DNA of 64,000 bases from Actinocatenispora comari (GTDB lineage Bacteria > Actinomycetota > Actinomycetes > Mycobacteriales > Micromonosporaceae). Location of the stretch: the NCBI RefSeq assembly GCF_017312725.1, contig NZ_BOPO01000151.1:62001-126000 (forward strand). The letters run 5' to 3'. Both the position numbers and the translations under genes were made by a program. The first letter of the stretch is position 1, and each line of letters opens with the position of its first letter. The notes under the pieces are model-generated. The model did no database searches, was not told the origin of the DNA, and worked only from the letters and a program-made list of their open reading frames with translations. Below are positions 35,616 through 43,883 of the stretch, piece after piece.

Positions 35616-36251
35616 ATGAGTTGGTCGGCCCGGATCTGCCGCGAAGCCGTCGGCTACGCCCGCATCGGGTGGCCGGTGGCTCCGGGCGCCTGCGCGATCG
35701 GCCGGCCGCGTCGCTGGCAGTGGCTGATCAATCCCGACGCCCGCACCCCGACCCCCGCGTGCAGCTGCGGCGATCGCGACTGCCCGGCACCGGCCGCGCA
35801 CCCCATCGACCAGAACCCCCAGCCCCTGACCGACCCGGACGCCGTGCGCGCGGTGTGGGCGGCGCCGGATCCGCCGAACATCATGCTCTCCTGCGGGACT
35901 GGCTTCAACGTTATCGAAGTCGGTGGGCAGGTCGCGGCGGAGACCGAGAAGATCCTGGCTGCCTGGCGGCTCAACCCCGCCATCGCGCTGACCGCCACCC
36001 CTGTCGTGCAGCGGCTGCTGTTCGTCGCTCCCGGGCCACCCGTGCCACTACCGGCCGCAGCCCGGTACCTGGGCGCCGGCAACTGGGTACCCGCGCCACC
36101 CTCCTCACGCGGGCCGGCCGGGGAGGATCGCTGGTTCTGGCCCTACGACACCCGCTGGCGGCAGCTGCCCCCAGCCGGCGAGGTCGCCGAGGCCGTGACG
36201 CTGGCCGACCAGCAGGTGCGGAGAGTGCATGATGGGGCCATCAGTATCTGA
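35616..36251 (+). CDS. Bifunctional primase/polymerase (prim-pol) N-terminal-type protein
   Basis: About 211 residues. ATG 35616 (MSWSARICREAVGYARIGWP) is favoured over GTG 35607 since GAGG ends eight bases before it. The start AVGYARIGWPVAP, the Cys cluster CSCGDRDCPAPAAHP and the IMLSCGTGFNVIEVGG segment are those of the actinomycete prim-pol domain family, common on mobile elements. The usual catalytic DxD is not apparent: the matching position reads NVIEVGG, so activity is doubtful. It overlaps the GGDEF-like gene. Confidence 0.7.
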   Translation: MSWSARICREAVGYARIGWPVAPGACAIGRPRRWQWLINPDARTPTPACSCGDRDCPAPAAHPIDQNPQPLTDPDAVRAVWAAPDPPNIMLSCGTGFNVIEVGGQVAAETEKILAAWRLNPAIALTATPVVQRLLFVAPGPPVPLPAAARYLGAGNWVPAPPSSRGPAGEDRWFWPYDTRWRQLPPAGEVAEAVTLADQQVRRVHDGAISI

Positions 36252-36915
36252 CCGCGTCCGCTACGCCCGTCAACGCCGACCTTCACCGGTCGCCGGCCCC
36301 TGGTGCTTCGACTGCCGCGACGAACCCAACACCGGCCTGGTCTGCTTCCCCGACTTCCACCAGCGGCTGCCTGGTCATGTCACCGCCGCGCTTGCCGCGG
36401 GCCGCAGCGTGGGCGTCGCGATCGGCGACGTCGACGGGCTCACCGAGTACGTGGAACACGCCAATCAGATCGGAAGCTGGGGGCATCAGGCCGGCAACGA
36501 GCTGATGCGACGCGCAGGTCAGCTCGCCCGCGAATGGTTCAGCGACCAGATCACCGATGGGTGCCTGTCCACCTTCGGCGGCGACGAGATCGTCCTGGTT
36601 GCCGAAACCCCCGACGCCGACACCTTCGCCGAGCACGCCGACCAGCTGCGCGCCCTGTTGTGCACGCAGGTGGACTGCACAGTCTCGTTCGCCGTCGGGA
36701 TCCTCGACCCGGACGCGTTCGGCGCCTGGCTGTGCGCCACCCTGCTCGGCAGCATCGACCGTGCCCTGTTCACTGCCAAAGCTGCCCGTCATAACGGCCT
36801 GCCCGCCGGGTTCCTGGCCCGGACCCCGATCAACCTCGCTGAACCCGGACGGTCCGGCATCAGCCAGGCCCAGCTCTCCAGCCAGAATCTCGACGCTGTG
36901 CCAGAGCTGTCATGA
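36229..36915 (+). CDS. Stand-alone GGDEF-domain protein
   Basis: 228 residues. Metal-site GDVDGLTEYVEHANQIGSWG aligns with the DxDxFK..N...G region of GGDEF domains, and FGGDEIVLVAE is the signature loop, here GGDEI. An N-terminal segment has CFDCRDEPNTGLVC, a possible metal site. No sensor or membrane segment is attached, unlike typical diguanylate cyclases. It overlaps the prim-pol gene upstream by 23 bases and the DUF6624 gene by four. It could make c-di-GMP or another nucleotide signal; the operon context suggests an element-specific role. Confidence 0.75.
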   Translation: MMGPSVSDRVRYARQRRPSPVAGPWCFDCRDEPNTGLVCFPDFHQRLPGHVTAALAAGRSVGVAIGDVDGLTEYVEHANQIGSWGHQAGNELMRRAGQLAREWFSDQITDGCLSTFGGDEIVLVAETPDADTFAEHADQLRALLCTQVDCTVSFAVGILDPDAFGAWLCATLLGSIDRALFTAKAARHNGLPAGFLARTPINLAEPGRSGISQAQLSSQNLDAVPELS

Positions 36916-37448
36916 ACCTCGATTTGGCCGCCGAGTTGGTCGCCATGGCTGACGCTGACCAAGCCGCGGCACAAGCCACCATCGGCCCTGACGGGCGCTA
37001 CCTACCCGCTGGGCATCCGTCGTTGGTCGCCGAACAGTGGCTGAGGCAATCTCATGCGCTGCGGCTGCGGCAGATCATGCACGAGCACGGGTGGCCGACC
37101 ATCAGCATGGTGGGCGCTGATGCCGCGCAGTGTGCGTGGCTGCTGGCTCAGCACTCCGATCACGACCTCGCGCTGCAACGACAAGCGTTGACCGCGATGC
37201 AAGCGGCAGCCGATGATGTCAGCGCGATCGACCTGGCCTACCTGACCGACCGGGTCGCAGTCGCTGACGGACACCCACAGCACTATGGCACCCAGCTGTA
37301 CTCCCGTGACGGCGAATTGGTGCCGCAGCCGGTGGCCGACCCCGAGACCCTCGACGCTCGCCGTGGCGCCATCGGCCTAATGCCTCTGCAGCAGTATCTC
37401 GATCTTGCACGCAATCTGCCCCACCCCGCGGCCAGCGATGAATCCTGA
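36912..37448 (+). CDS. DUF6624 family protein
   Basis: 178 residues, ATGA overlap with the GGDEF gene. Family pattern: RLRQIMHEHGWPTISMVGAD, AAQCAWLLAQHSDHDLALQR and YLTDRVAVADGHPQHYGTQL. DUF6624 has no known function; the conserved His and Tyr residues hint at an enzyme. Third gene of the prim-pol operon. Confidence 0.78.
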   Translation: MNLDLAAELVAMADADQAAAQATIGPDGRYLPAGHPSLVAEQWLRQSHALRLRQIMHEHGWPTISMVGADAAQCAWLLAQHSDHDLALQRQALTAMQAAADDVSAIDLAYLTDRVAVADGHPQHYGTQLYSRDGELVPQPVADPETLDARRGAIGLMPLQQYLDLARNLPHPAASDES

Positions 37449-38627
37449 CGGGTAACCACGAGGGGCCACCGCGAGCGGCCGGAAGGGGGATGTCGCGAGG
37501 ATGACTCGGCTGTAGACGCCGCGCGATGCGGGCAGATATCCAGTGGGAGTGCACCGTTGACGCGCACCCCGGCGCGGCTCCGGGCCGGGCTTGTGGAGAT
37601 GGTGACGGCTTCCCGGCCGGCCGGGCTGATGCGAGGCAGCCGAAGCACGGTGACTTCATGGCCGGCCGGGAACCGTTGCCGCACAGAATAGGTCGCCAGC
37701 ACCCGAACGTCGACCTCCCCAACGGCCGGGTCATGCAGGTCGAACCCGGCGAGGCGAGAATCCCCGCTTTTCAGCATCGTCCGCTGGCCGCAGTGGTGGC
37801 GGCTGGTCTGGGGAAGCACAGGTCTGGAGCGGACAACTAGTGCATCGCTACGACCGGCCTGCGATGCGAGCATGCGGCTTTGACAGCCACAACGGATGCC
37901 ATCCGCGGCGCGGCGATGGGCCTTCCCTCAGCGCAAGCCGTAGGGACAGAGATCGGGCAGCAGCCGGCGATGTGGTGCCCGCCGCCGGGGCGCTGAAAGG
38001 ACGGGATGATCGGTGCGTGACCGCGGTCGTCTCCGGGTACCAGCTGGGCGGTTCGCGAAGATGGAACCTCACGGGTTTCAGCATCGGCGGCGAGCGGATC
38101 GTGCCCTGGTACGGCGAACGTAACCCGATCCACGACTTCCCCGAGTGCGCCGTGCGCGAGATCATCACCGGGCTGGCGGCCGATGCCGGATCGCACGGTG
38201 GTCGCCGCACGCGAAGCGGCGTTGCGCCCTCGGACGATGAGTCCAGCGTCTCACACGGGACATCAACTGATCGCGCAGCACACCGGCGGAGTGGGCGCGC
38301 GTCCAGCCGAATGTGCGGCACGCAGCGGACGACGCGGCATCCTACGGCTGTTCTCAGTACTGGACCGGTTGCGCCGCAGCCCGGTGTCAACTATCCACTG
38401 TGGACCTGGCGGATCTGGCCGCCGGCCGTATCGTGATCCGCATCGCTTCCGACTGTTCTGAGAGCGTGCGGGGACATGCACAGCGTCGGGGCCGTTATGT
38501 GAGGGGTCCGAGGATGGGGCCGTGGTTGTGGTGGACGGAAGGGAGCCGATGGCGTTGACGCAGTCGCAGTATCCGCCGATATCGTGGTGTGATCGCACGC
38601 ACGCAAGTAACGAAGGAAGCCAGAGTC
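37449..38627. other. Decayed coding sequence, no intact gene
   Basis: About 1.2 kb with only fragments. One is on the minus strand near 37500-37777 (GEVDVRVLATYSVRQRFPAG). Another is on the plus strand starting about 38019 (VTAVVSGYQLGGSRRWNLTG, later VPWYGERNPIHDFPECAVRE), which after about 60 residues seems to switch frame to VVAAREAALRPRTM. These look like frameshifted remnants of unknown genes. No repeats or terminators stand out. Confidence 0.4.
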
Positions 38628-38846
38628 ATGCCCTCCACCTACACCTGTCCCGCCTGCGGCCAGGTATCCCTGCACCCCATGGACGTCAAGTTCGGTTGGT
38701 GCAGCCGGTGTGAGGCATTTTCCGGCCTCGACGACGAGCAGCTTGCATCGTTGGTCGATGGACAGGAACTGGCGGAGGTGTCGCTCAATCGGCAACGGCA
38801 GGCTGTCCGGGAGCTGGCGCAACGTCGCCTCCGGAGGCAGGGCTGA
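38628..38846 (+). CDS. Small zinc-ribbon protein
   Basis: 72 residues from ATG 38628 with GAAGGAAG upstream. YTCPACGQVSLHPMDVKFGW, then CSRCEAF gives two CxxC knuckles 19 residues apart, a zinc ribbon. The C-terminal half is a charged helix (LNRQRQAVRELAQRRLRRQ). Unknown function; similar small proteins are frequent on actinomycete elements. Confidence 0.7.
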   Translation: MPSTYTCPACGQVSLHPMDVKFGWCSRCEAFSGLDDEQLASLVDGQELAEVSLNRQRQAVRELAQRRLRRQG

Positions 38847-39197
38847 CTCCGGCGGGAAACGCTCCGATGGGCGCCGCCCCTCAAGGCCCGCGTCTTTTGC
38901 CCGTCGCCGAACGGGTGGCGTCCGATCCGCTGGACAGAGTCAGCTCGCTTCATGGTTACCAGCGGATCAAGCTGCTGTAGGCCACGACTACGCCGCCGGT
39001 GCGGCGAAGGTGAGGTGGTCGCTGTGTGGGACTGTGCACCGGCATAGCGAAGGTGCCGCCGTGGGGTGTGAGCCCGCGACGGGATGACGACCTGTATCGG
39101 GCGGCAGCGGGTCCGGGCCGCCAACCAGGAGGACCCGGCTGAGCCGTAGGGAAGATGCCGGAATGTGAGTTCGTTGCCGCGGCCGGCAAGGTGGATC
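38847..39197. other. Gene-free stretch
   Basis: I see no supported gene, terminator or repeat in these 351 bp. It separates the plus-strand zinc-ribbon gene from the minus-strand genes that follow. Confidence 0.4.
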
Positions 39198-39428
39198 TCA
39201 CCGAGGAACGCTGTCCTCCGGGCTGCCCGTGTCCCCGGGCGGGTAGGCGTCCGGCCACTGCCGGCGCACGGCGTGCTCGTCCCAGCCGGTCTGGAGCCGG
39301 TTGTGAGCGCGGTTGGCCAGCGTCTCCAACGCGTGCACGATCTCGGCAGGCGGGTCGTTGTTGAGGCCCGCGATGTAGCTGACGAGCACGTTGACGGCGG
39401 TGGCTTCGGCCGGGGTCATTCGCGCCAT
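39198..39428 (-). CDS. Small helical hypothetical protein
   Basis: 76 residues from ATG 39428 (MARMTPAEATAVNVLVSYIA). The protein is mostly helical with a proline-rich end and has no recognised family. It lies 108 bp behind the Imm1 gene on the same strand and could be the last gene of the graspetide/deaminase operon, but no overlap links it. Confidence 0.5.
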   Translation of the reverse strand: MARMTPAEATAVNVLVSYIAGLNNDPPAEIVHALETLANRAHNRLQTGWDEHAVRRQWPDAYPPGDTGSPEDSVPR

Positions 39429-39536
39429 GGCGCCGTAGCGCACTCAGGAGCGGACCGTAGCGGCGTCCCGTGCGGCATACCGCGGACGCAGCCACCTGCG
39501 ACCGGGCGGTCGTCGTGAACCAGCTCGGCCGGTGGG

Positions 39537-39974
39537 CTATGCCGCGAGCGCGTCGCCGGTATCCCAGTGGAGGTGGGTGGGTCGCTTCCCCGTTTGCATG
39601 TACTCGCGTGCAGCGTCACGGGCCTGCCGTGAGGTCACCCGTGTCTGGTTGGGGTGGTAGTCGGTGGGCTCGCCGCCGTAGTCGAACGTGATGTCCTCCG
39701 GCCACTCGGGCAGGCTGCGGTCGACGGCCAGTCCCGCGGCCGGCTGGTCGCCGAGGTAGATCACGAACGACCGCTCCGGGTGCCCGATGCCCAGTTGCAG
39801 CCCGAACGGGATGTCGTGTTCGTCGTCGCTGCGGTAGATGTCGACCACGAACAGCTGGCCGGACGCGTCGAGTGCGTTGAGCGCGTCGTCCAGGTCCCCC
39901 GGCGTGGCCACCTCGACCACATGCTGCCCGCTGGGGTGGTCGTCGTCGGCTCCCCACGAGACGGTGTACGTCAT
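39537..39974 (-). CDS. Imm1-family immunity protein
   Basis: 145 residues. The pattern MTYTVSWGADDD, LQLGIGHPERSFVIYLGDQP and SRQARDAAREYMQTGKRPTH, then LHWDTG fits Imm1, the family that includes DddI, the inhibitor of the dsDNA deaminase DddA. Its start overlaps the stop of the deaminase gene, the classical toxin-antidote order. It should protect the producer by binding the deaminase active site in the cytosol. Confidence 0.85.
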   Translation of the reverse strand: MTYTVSWGADDDHPSGQHVVEVATPGDLDDALNALDASGQLFVVDIYRSDDEHDIPFGLQLGIGHPERSFVIYLGDQPAAGLAVDRSLPEWPEDITFDYGGEPTDYHPNQTRVTSRQARDAAREYMQTGKRPTHLHWDTGDALAA

Positions 39975-40756
39975 GACGCGATTCCTCTCCCGTGCCCCAC
40001 GTACGTAGCGTAGTACCGAGTCTGGCCGTGGTCAGTCACGAACACTGTCAATCGGGTACGGGCCGGTATCACCCCGGGTAGCAGCGTCCGGCAGCCGCGC
40101 GGGCCCCGGCACGGCACGTTGTTGATCACCAACACCACCTCGCGCGGCGCACCGGGCTGCCGCATCAGCGCGGCCATGTGCCCTTCCACGTGCTCGACCA
40201 CGGCCTGCATCAGGTGCCACCGGATCGCGGGATCGTCACGCCGAAGGTACGGGGCGCCGCGGCCGGGGCCGGACCGGCCGGAGACGATCGGGCCGGTGCT
40301 CAACGGACGGCCCGCGGTGTCGTACGCCAGGCCGGTGGTCTTGTCCCCGTCTGCCCGCTGGGGAAGCTGGCCCGCGGCCTGCTGCACGTACCCGGGCAGC
40401 GGATCGTCCGGCCCCGGCGCTGGGGGTGGCAGCTGGCCCACCGATGACTGCGCGGCCGGAACGGAGTCGGTTTGGCCGGAGCTTCCCGTGCCGGCCCCGA
40501 TGTCACCGAGGTACTGCTCGATCCCGCGGGTGGCCGCGGCCATCGCGGCCCGCGCGTCGTCCAGCCGTTGCCGCGCGTCCGCGAGCGCGGCCAGCGCGAT
40601 CGACGCGTCCGCGCTGCCGGTGCCATCGGTCACCGCAGCGAGCAGTCCGACCGCGTGCTCGTACCGGTCACCTACGGGCCCGAGCAACCGGTCCGCGTCG
40701 GCCAGCTCCGCGAGCGCGGCCCGGATTGCGGCAGCGACCTGCTCGACGCTGGTCAT
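39971..40756 (-). CDS. DddA-like (SCP1.201-type) DNA deaminase toxin
   Basis: 261 residues from ATG 40756. Residues 1-85 are helical (VAAAIRAALAELADADRLLG), resembling WXG100-like or coiled trafficking segments. A Pro/Gly-rich linker (95-165) leads to the deaminase: HVEGH (189-193) gives the zinc His and catalytic Glu, and PCRGPRGC gives the two cysteines C216 and C222. TLLPGVIPARTRLTVFV is typical of the SCP1.201/DddA group. Such enzymes convert cytosine to uracil in DNA. The start overlaps the stop of the methyltransferase gene (ATGA), placing the toxin in the graspetide operon, and the Imm1 gene follows by overlap. Confidence 0.85.
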   Translation of the reverse strand: MTSVEQVAAAIRAALAELADADRLLGPVGDRYEHAVGLLAAVTDGTGSADASIALAALADARQRLDDARAAMAAATRGIEQYLGDIGAGTGSSGQTDSVPAAQSSVGQLPPPAPGPDDPLPGYVQQAAGQLPQRADGDKTTGLAYDTAGRPLSTGPIVSGRSGPGRGAPYLRRDDPAIRWHLMQAVVEHVEGHMAALMRQPGAPREVVLVINNVPCRGPRGCRTLLPGVIPARTRLTVFVTDHGQTRYYATYVGHGRGIAS

Positions 40757-41868
40757 CAGAGGGGCAGAGGCCAGGAGTACGGGCCGTACGGGTCGTCCAG
40801 CCAGATGTACTGCCGGTCGGTGCGGTCCAGCGCGCTGATGCCGTACCGGTCGCGTCGCGGCTTGCCCAGGTGTCCCCAGAGCCATACCGCGTGTTCGACG
40901 GTGTCCCACAGCCGTCGCGGGCCGCGCTGGTGCACGGTCCACACGCCCGGGGACGTGGGGTCCACGTTCACCTCGGCCACGGCCGTGCTGTCGCCGACGC
41001 TGATCGTGCGGGGGCCGTCGGACACGTCCGTGGTGAACACCGCGAGGCTCGGGATGTGCAGATGCACGAACAGGGCCAGGTCCGGGTCAGGGTCGACCAT
41101 CACCACCGGGTCGAGGGTGGTGGTGCCGTCCGCGGCCATCAGCGGCACCGCCCAGCCGATCGTCCCACCGTCGACCAGCGGGTTGCCCAGCTGCGGCCGT
41201 AGCGGCATGAACGAGGTCAGCTCCGGGTCGAACCGGCCGGTCACCTCGTCATCGGCCGTCTTGTCGAACACCATCAGGGCCGCGTCGGCCGCCCCGTGCA
41301 GGGGTGCGACCAGCCGGCCGTTCGGTGCAAGCTGCCGGATCCATGCCGGTGGCACCTGGGTGACCGCGCAGGTGGCAAGGATCCGGTCGTACGGGGCGCC
41401 GTCGGGCACGCCGTCGGTGCCGTCCCGGGCCACCAGCCGCGGCCCGAACCCCAGCTCGGCCAGCCGGGTACGGGCCGTGTCCACCAGATCGGGGTCCAGG
41501 TCGATGCTGACCACGTGGTCGTCGCCGAGCCGGCCGCACAGCAGCGCGGTGTTGTACCCGGTGCCGGTGCCGATCTCCAACACCCGATCCCCGTCCTGAA
41601 CCTCCAGCCGGTCGAGCATGACGGCCACCGCGCTGGGCGCGCTGGCCGACGAGGTGGGCAGCAGCATCGGCTCCCCTCCGGCGACCGGGGCCGGACGCTG
41701 CTGGGTGACGACCGCGTCGTTCGCGTACGCGTCGGCCAGGTCGCGGTCGGGTAGGAACAGGTGACGTGGCGTCTGCCGGAACACGTTCTGCCACAACGGA
41801 TCGGTGAGCTGCCCGCGCTGGACCAGCTCGTCGGCCAGGTGGTCTACCAGGTGCTGCCATTCGGCCAC
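40756..41868 (-). CDS. tgmC: Protein-L-isoaspartate O-methyltransferase homologue of a graspetide cluster
   Basis: 370 residues. The N-terminal 200 form a PIMT domain: QTPRHLFLPDRDLADAY, then the SAM motif VLEIGTGTGYNTALL (96-110), DLDPDLVDTAR, and DRILATCAVTQVPPAWIRQL. The C-terminal 170 residues are an extra domain found in the RiPP-associated PIMTs. Those of fuscimiditide and amycolimiditide methylate a specific Asp of the graspetide, which then closes to a stable aspartimide. The gene overlaps tgmB by 25 bases and the deaminase gene by one base (shared ATGA). Confidence 0.88.
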   Translation of the reverse strand: MAEWQHLVDHLADELVQRGQLTDPLWQNVFRQTPRHLFLPDRDLADAYANDAVVTQQRPAPVAGGEPMLLPTSSASAPSAVAVMLDRLEVQDGDRVLEIGTGTGYNTALLCGRLGDDHVVSIDLDPDLVDTARTRLAELGFGPRLVARDGTDGVPDGAPYDRILATCAVTQVPPAWIRQLAPNGRLVAPLHGAADAALMVFDKTADDEVTGRFDPELTSFMPLRPQLGNPLVDGGTIGWAVPLMAADGTTTLDPVVMVDPDPDLALFVHLHIPSLAVFTTDVSDGPRTISVGDSTAVAEVNVDPTSPGVWTVHQRGPRRLWDTVEHAVWLWGHLGKPRRDRYGISALDRTDRQYIWLDDPYGPYSWPLPL

Positions 41869-42821
41869 GGGGATCCCCCTGTCAACACGTCGGCCAAGGC
41901 GCCGGCCACGTCGATGCCGGTCTTATCGGCAAGCCAGCCCCACTGGCCTGCCGCGTTCATTTCCAGGAAGTGCCACACTCCCGCGTGGTCCACCACGAAA
42001 TCCAGTGCTCCGTAGGCCAGCCCGGCCGCGGCCATGTAGCGGCGCACCGATGCCGCGACCGGCGCCGGGCACGCGATCGGCTCGTAGCTGAGCGCATCGT
42101 AGTCGCTGCGCCAGTCGACGCGGGCCGTCTGCGAGCTGGCACGGATCGCGACCGGCATCAGCCGGTCGCCGGCCGCGATCAGCCGGACCTCGAAGTCCTT
42201 GTCGACCCATGCCTGGAACAGGTGCGCGGTGGTTTCCACACCGGCCAAATCGTCCAGCTCGTCGGCCGCGACGCGACGGGTCCAGACCGGGGTGTAGGTG
42301 CCGGCCTCGTTGACGATGGGGTCGGCCAGCGGCTTGACCACCAGCTCCCCGACCCGCTTGCCGAACGCGCGCACGTCGTCGGCCCGGTTGGTCACCAACG
42401 TCCGCGGCACCGTCAGGCCGACGCGTGCGGCCAACGCGAGCTGCCGCGGCTTGTACTCGTGGTCGGCCAGCGCGGACGGGTGGTTGACCCACCGAGCGTG
42501 CAGCGCGGCCAGGATGCCACCCAGCCCGACCCGGGCCTGACTGCGCGCGAACCGCTCCTCGGGCCCCGACATGCCTGCGGGTATCCGGAAGTCGTTGGGC
42601 CGTCGGTAGAACACGGCCGTCACCTCGTCCAGCTCGACCGTCCGGCCGTCGGTGTGCAGCTGGGTGTGCCACCGGGTGTCGAACGTCGCGGACAGCTCCA
42701 GCCGCTGCGGAAAGTCGGCCGGGTCGGCCCACGCGTACGGCACGTCACGGGCAGCGAGCTGGTCGGCCACTGCGGTGGCCGACCAGTCGTCCGCGGCGCT
42801 GACCACCAGCACCAGGGCCAT
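41844..42821 (-). CDS. tgmB: Graspetide ATP-grasp ligase (TgmB/MvdD-like)
   Basis: 325 residues. The N-terminus (LVLVVSAADDWSATAVADQL) and the FYRRPNDFRIPAGMSGPEER segment match the MvdD/TgmB group. The ATP-grasp core has VGELVVKPLADPIVNEAGTY, TAHLFQAWVDKDFEVRLIAA and the metal site YGALDFVVDHAGVWHFLEMN, then AAGQWGWL. These enzymes join Asp/Glu side chains to Ser/Thr (ester) or Lys (amide) side chains of the precursor. The start overlaps the tgmA stop (ATGA). Confidence 0.92.
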   Translation of the reverse strand: MALVLVVSAADDWSATAVADQLAARDVPYAWADPADFPQRLELSATFDTRWHTQLHTDGRTVELDEVTAVFYRRPNDFRIPAGMSGPEERFARSQARVGLGGILAALHARWVNHPSALADHEYKPRQLALAARVGLTVPRTLVTNRADDVRAFGKRVGELVVKPLADPIVNEAGTYTPVWTRRVAADELDDLAGVETTAHLFQAWVDKDFEVRLIAAGDRLMPVAIRASSQTARVDWRSDYDALSYEPIACPAPVAASVRRYMAAAGLAYGALDFVVDHAGVWHFLEMNAAGQWGWLADKTGIDVAGALADVLTGGSPWPNGSTW

Positions 42822-43066
42822 CAGTCGTCCGGCGTGTACGTCGTGTCCGGCTTGGTGACCGGCCGGCCGCTGCCGTCGCTGGTGGTCGGCACCGTGTGCG
42901 GGTTCCGGGTGGCCGGGGTGCGGTGCTTACCCTCCCGCACCGCACCACCGACGGTCGCACCGCGCAGCACGTAGGGCCGCTTCGCGCTCGGCTGCTCGTC
43001 GCTGGCCGGCTGCGGCCACTGGTCGCGCGGGAACCGTCTGAATCCCGGCATCAGCGGATCGGTCAT
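42821..43066 (-). CDS. tgmA: Graspetide precursor peptide (ATP-grasp target RiPP)
   Basis: 81 residues. The leader carries MPGFRRFPRDQW, similar to the PFPR-type leader motif of TgmA peptides. The core (about 50-81) is rich in Thr/Ser (T58, T61, T62, S63, S66, T71, T75, T76, T78) with acidic acceptors D74, D80 and D81 and ends in DTTYTPDD. One Asp-Gly pair, D64-G65 in TTSDGSGR, is the predicted aspartimide site for the methyltransferase. Ring pattern cannot be settled from sequence. The gene is immediately before tgmB. Confidence 0.85.
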   Translation of the reverse strand: MTDPLMPGFRRFPRDQWPQPASDEQPSAKRPYVLRGATVGGAVREGKHRTPATRNPHTVPTTSDGSGRPVTKPDTTYTPDD

Positions 43067-43114
43067 GACGCTCTCCCTACGGTTGACGAAGCTGATTGCT
43101 GTTCCAGGGGGGTC

Positions 43115-43354
43115 TTACGATGTGGGCAGGTCGAACTCGCCGTCCTTGGCGCCACCGACGAACGCGTCCCACTCGGCCTGGGTGAACACCAGCACCGGCC
43201 CGTCGGGCTCCTCGCCATTGCGCATGCACCACATGCCGTCCACGTGAGCGACTTCGAGCCGGCCGCCGCCGGCAGGGGTCGGCTCGTCCGAGCCGTGCCA
43301 CACCGCGTCGGTCAGGTCCGGCCGGTGCTTCTTCTGCGTGTTGGTGTCACCCAC
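43115..43354 (-). CDS. DUF397 domain protein
   Basis: 79 residues from GTG 43354, with GAAAGG upstream; an ATG at 43381 is possible but has no ribosome site. [20 protein letters not shown], then [20 protein letters not shown] is the DUF397 pattern. DUF397 proteins are small partners of Scr1/BldB-type regulators and antitoxin-like. It lies between a hypothetical gene and tgmA in the same operon, so it may be a regulator of the cluster. Confidence 0.8.
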   Translation of the reverse strand: MGDTNTQKKHRPDLTDAVWHGSDEPTPAGGGRLEVAHVDGMWCMRNGEEPDGPVLVFTQAEWDAFVGGAKDGEFDLPTS

Positions 43355-43883
43355 GGGGGCCGCCTTTCTGATGGGGGACAACGATTCTGCGCGGCGGGTT
43401 ACGGGCCAGCAGGTCCGGGTCGGCCAGGTACGGCCGGCAGTCTGCGATGGTGGCCTCCACCACCTGGTCCAGCAGCTCCGGCGTCGGGGTCAGTTCCGCG
43501 GCCATGTACCGGGCCAGATGCATCATGTGCGGCACCACCTCCACCGGAGACACCTGCTCGGCCGAGCCCGGCCGGTAGTACAGGTCCATCACCTGCACCA
43601 GCACGTCCGGGTCGACCTTCCGGCCGGACCCGTCGTGGTTGATGGTGTCCGCGACCACCTGGCAATACCGGATCGCAGTCGAGCGGTCCGGCATCCGCTC
43701 GGGCCAGCACCGCAGCAGCAGCTGACCGATCGCGGAGGACAGCAGCAGCAGGATCGTGTTGAATCCGAGCCGGGCAACCGCGCGGTCTGTCTGCCACACG
43801 TCGTCGATGCGCGGCGACAGGATCAGCCGTAGCAGCGCGCGGGCGTCGTCCTCGTCGACCGGCCCGGGACCGGTGCCGTTCAC
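43347..43883 (-). CDS. Hypothetical helical protein in the graspetide operon
   Basis: 178 residues from GTG 43883, overlapping the stop of the nuclease-like gene (GTGA) and the DUF397 start. Mostly helical ([40 protein letters not shown]). One hydrophobic segment could touch the membrane. No family recognised. Similar size proteins occur beside actinomycete graspetide genes, but I cannot name one. Confidence 0.65.
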   Translation of the reverse strand: MNGTGPGPVDEDDARALLRLILSPRIDDVWQTDRAVARLGFNTILLLLSSAIGQLLLRCWPERMPDRSTAIRYCQVVADTINHDGSGRKVDPDVLVQVMDLYYRPGSAEQVSPVEVVPHMMHLARYMAAELTPTPELLDQVVEATIADCRPYLADPDLLARNPPRRIVVPHQKGGPRG

